Below are positions 4,763 through 7,016 of a stretch of 7,016 nucleotides of DNA, in pieces (position 1 is the stretch's first letter; every line of letters starts with the position of its first letter). The DNA is from DHVE2 group archaeon. GTDB lineage: Archaea > Thermoplasmatota > Thermoplasmata > Thermoplasmatales > Aciduliprofundaceae. Where the stretch lies: the NCBI GenBank assembly GCA_015522935.1, contig WALH01000030.1:1-7016 (forward strand), in the 5' to 3' direction. The notes under the pieces were generated by a model. The model had not been told where the DNA came from, did no database searches, and saw only the letters and a list, made by a program, of their open reading frames with translations. A program made the translations under genes and the position numbers.

Positions 4763-7016
4763 TAATAAGGAGAAGTATATGGATGGCCATATTCATCCTT
4801 TTCATTCTTTTTACGGGAATGTTCGTATCTTTGATGTCCATTTATGAAATGCCCGATAGAGTGTTAGGGGGCAAAGACATCTATGTGCTGGTATCATCTA
4901 CAGATAAGAACCCTATTAGGAGCAATATAGACATAAATTTTGCTTACGGCATAGAGAATCTGAGCTATGTCCAAGCTGTAAGCCCGGAAATCTACGCATT
5001 CACAACAATTAACGGCAAATCCACAACAATAAGGGGGGTTATGTTCAAAAAATTCTTCAATCTCCAGGGTGGAGGAATTATAGACGGCTCTTTTCCACAT
5101 ACTCTATTTGATGCACTGCTCGGTGTGAACGCTCAAAGAATGCTGAATATTAATATTGGGGATACAGTTATTCTCAGGGGCTCTTTCACATCCTCCATAG
5201 CAATTGTGAATATAACTGGTATTTTTAAAACCAATAGCCCTGCAGATGATGAGATTCTTGTATCCATTCCCACGGCAGAAAAGCTGGCCGGAATTAAACC
5301 CGGAACCGTATCCATTATTCGCATTAAAACAGATGCTCATGATAAAATTGAGAAGCTTCTTGATCCAAATACACCAAAGTTTATGGTGAATCTCAATATG
5401 ACACATATGGGTTTTGTTCATCAAACTATAAGTTTAAATGCAACAATAAAAAATGTAGGTGAAAATGGAGGAAATTGTGAACTGCTCATATCTTTCGAAA
5501 ACAGTAGCAAAATAATAAAACTATATGTGGACAAGGAGAAGAAAGTACAGTTTAATTTAACCTTGAACCAGATGGGAAGCCAGAATCTGACGGCAACAGT
5601 TAAAAATGATATATTTTACTATACCTGCTATACGGAGATCTCTGTATTTCCACGCCCCGTGTTTGCACAGGGCCCATCCATAGCATTTCCCAATACACCG
5701 GTCACTTATACATTTAAAACTCTCAATAATCAAAGCATCAAAAACGGTACTCTTTTAGTTAAGGGAGAAGATTTTGAAAGGGAATACCATGTTCAAGGTT
5801 CAGTGAACATAACATATCCCTCTGCAGGTAAATATTCTTTGCATTTCACCGGTGATGACTACGAGAATGAAACGCTTAATGTTAGTGTATACGAAAGGGT
5901 GAATATGAGCCGAATAGCATTAATAGAACCTCAGCCCATAAACGGAGCAATATTTGTCAATTCTACTGAGCAGATAGAGGTATATACTGGAGGTACGGTT
6001 TATTACTCAATAGATGGGAGTGCTTTTGCGGAAGGGAATATTATATCCATACCTAAAAACATGTATGGGAACCACAAGCTTAACTTAACTGTTGTTTCTT
6101 GGAGATATATGGCTGTTGAAAGCTACACGCTGTATGTGTTTAAGAATAATCCACCTTTAATTGTATCATCTCAGAATTATTCACGGGTGATTTATGGAAG
6201 CATTGTGGAATACAAGTTTTATGATTCTGTACCTATAATAAATGCAACACTTTGCATAAATAATGAAAAGGAAAACATTCCAATAAATCAAAATCTGAAT
6301 GCTAGTATGGTAAGTTATACATATACAATATACCTAACAATTAACAGAACCCCTACTATGAATGTTTTCCTGTACTTCAGGGATATGTGGGGAAGGCACG
6401 CTACCTATCATTCCACCTATTCGGTTATTGTAGAGCGTGATGTGATAAAACCACAAATTGATGTACCCAGCGAGGTTAAAATATGGAGTGGAAGTGATAT
6501 AGTTGTTAAAGCAAGTGACAATGTAGCTGTAAAGAATGTAAGTGTTTATGTGAACTGGACATACCCTCAAAAATTCTTCAATTCTACGGGAAATGAAGCG
6601 TATGTTCATACCTTCTTTGTATTATCTGAAAAAGTTATATTTGTATCAGAGGGCTCATACAAAGCTCATGTGACTGTCTACGATACCAGCGGAAATAAAA
6701 ATGAGACCGATTTTATGATTATAGTTAACAATTCGGGAGAAAAAAATCCACCAGTTGTCTTAGGAAACAAAACTTCTGTAGGGTATTATGATTTAAGTAC
6801 TGGATGGATAAAATTCACCGCCTATGATAATGTGGCTGTAAAAAATATCAGTTGTTATGAAAAACAGGGAAATGTTCTAATAAAAAATGTATCTGTGAAT
6901 GGAGGAGTTAGCAATCTCACTCTCTATCTGAATTCTTCGGATTTTTCCAATGGCCTGCATCATCTTCTTGTAAAGTCCTATGACATAAATTCCAATTTTA
7001 TTTATATACCTATTAC
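4759..7016 (+). CDS. Giant MacB-type transporter subunit with CARDB-like and Ig-like array; 3' end beyond the right edge
   Basis: The frame is open for 752 codons and runs off the window with no stop. Residues 7-28 form one membrane helix after a short basic start (MIIRRSIW), so the rest should lie outside the cell. Residues about 31-200 resemble the MacB periplasmic core domain: YVLVSS near the start, then AVSPEIYAF, a GVMFKKFFNLQGG stretch, LLGVNAQRMLNINIGDTVIL, a VNITGIF turn and ILVSIPTAEKLAG. Residues about 209-297 look like a CARDB-type domain (SLNATIKNVGENGGNCEL, with Cys 240 and 290 as a possible disulfide). Two further beta-sandwich stretches follow (about 298-380 and 381-463), then three repeated Ig-like modules from 464 on. 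About 29 N-x-S/T sequons are spread from residue 67 onward, fitting a glycosylated surface protein. Whether the three C-terminal FtsX helices follow downstream is not visible. If they do, this is a permease with a huge insert; if not, a single-helix partner of the 3764 permease. Start supported by GGAGG and the ATGA overlap. Confidence 0.88.
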   Translation, partial: MIIRRSIWMAIFILFILFTGMFVSLMSIYEMPDRVLGGKDIYVLVSSTDKNPIRSNIDINFAYGIENLSYVQAVSPEIYAFTTINGKSTTIRGVMFKKFFNLQGGGIIDGSFPHTLFDALLGVNAQRMLNINIGDTVILRGSFTSSIAIVNITGIFKTNSPADDEILVSIPTAEKLAGIKPGTVSIIRIKTDAHDKIEKLLDPNTPKFMVNLNMTHMGFVHQTISLNATIKNVGENGGNCELLISFENSSKIIKLYVDKEKKVQFNLTLNQMGSQNLTATVKNDIFYYTCYTEISVFPRPVFAQGPSIAFPNTPVTYTFKTLNNQSIKNGTLLVKGEDFEREYHVQGSVNITYPSAGKYSLHFTGDDYENETLNVSVYERVNMSRIALIEPQPINGAIFVNSTEQIEVYTGGTVYYSIDGSAFAEGNIISIPKNMYGNHKLNLTVVSWRYMAVESYTLYVFKNNPPLIVSSQNYSRVIYGSIVEYKFYDSVPIINATLCINNEKENIPINQNLNASMVSYTYTIYLTINRTPTMNVFLYFRDMWGRHATYHSTYSVIVERDVIKPQIDVPSEVKIWSGSDIVVKASDNVAVKNVSVYVNWTYPQKFFNSTGNEAYVHTFFVLSEKVIFVSEGSYKAHVTVYDTSGNKNETDFMIIVNNSGEKNPPVVLGNKTSVGYYDLSTGWIKFTAYDNVAVKNISCYEKQGNVLIKNVSVNGGVSNLTLYLNSSDFSNGLHHLLVKSYDINSNFIYIPI
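6148..7016 (+). repeat. Three tandem ~100-codon Ig-like modules inside the large subunit gene (third one cut)
   Basis: The modules start at 6148 (residue 464, NPPLIV), 6448 (residue 564, KPQIDV) and 6745 (residue 663, NPPVVL), spaced 100 and 99 residues. Each carries an aligned core about 23-27 residues in: FYDSVPIINATLCI (D489), ASDNVAVKNVSVYV (D587) and AYDNVAVKNISCYE (D690). Modules 2 and 3 also share a later YD-x-(S/N)-x-N turn (VYDTSGNKN and SYDINSN). The D-N-V-A-V-K-N core is typical of extracellular Ig-like domains. The similarity is clear in protein and partial in DNA, so this is an old rather than a fresh duplication. Module 1 is the most diverged. Confidence 0.7.

Noticed and set aside
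4115..6609. Minus-strand open frames at 4115-4569, 4894-5424 and 6334-6609
   Set aside because: They are antisense to the permease and large subunit genes; their sequences look like translated shadows with no domain or start signal.
1..7016. CRISPR arrays, tRNA or rRNA genes, transposases, phage or defence genes
   Set aside because: No regularly spaced DNA repeats, cloverleaf-like stretches or recognisable mobile or defence proteins were seen; nearly every base is in the five genes described.

Overview
The window looks archaeal. About a third of it is the N-terminal two thirds of the large subunit (DP2/PolC) of the archaeal replicative polymerase PolD. The likely promoters are TATA boxes of archaeal type rather than -35/-10 boxes, and three genes appear to be read from leaderless or very short-leader mRNAs. 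Base composition is moderately AT-rich. A euryarchaeon is most likely. An Aciduliprofundum-like or other Thermoplasmata genome is a guess from general style and is not proven by anything here.

Layout: (1) 1-2289, minus strand: DP2, cut by the left edge, with its own putative TATA box at 2313-2320. (2) 3714-2352, minus strand: a two-gene unit, an ABC ATPase of the LolD/MacB type followed by a five-helix membrane protein resembling DUF1616. The two genes overlap by 11 nt and the second has a strong GGAGGT ribosome-binding site. (3) 3715-3763: a 49-bp divergent promoter region. (4) 3764-7016+, plus strand: an FtsX/MacB-type permease, overlapped by 4 nt by a very long second gene. That gene encodes a single N-terminal membrane helix, a MacB-type extracytoplasmic core domain, and a long array of beta-sandwich (CARDB-like and Ig-like) domains. 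It is still open at the right edge after 752 codons. No stretch longer than 62 bases lies outside a gene, and I see no RNA genes, mobile elements or CRISPR.

The four middle and right-hand genes read as one locus for a type VII (MacB/LolCDE/FtsX-like, mechanotransmission) ABC system split over two divergent transcripts. The ATPase would drive the FtsX permease. The giant second subunit would carry a large surface-exposed array. The DUF1616-like protein, which has a similar KN-x6-NC beta-domain motif outside the membrane, would be an accessory subunit. The substrate cannot be read from the sequence. This surface machine with a large Ig-like/CARDB array is the most unusual item in the window.
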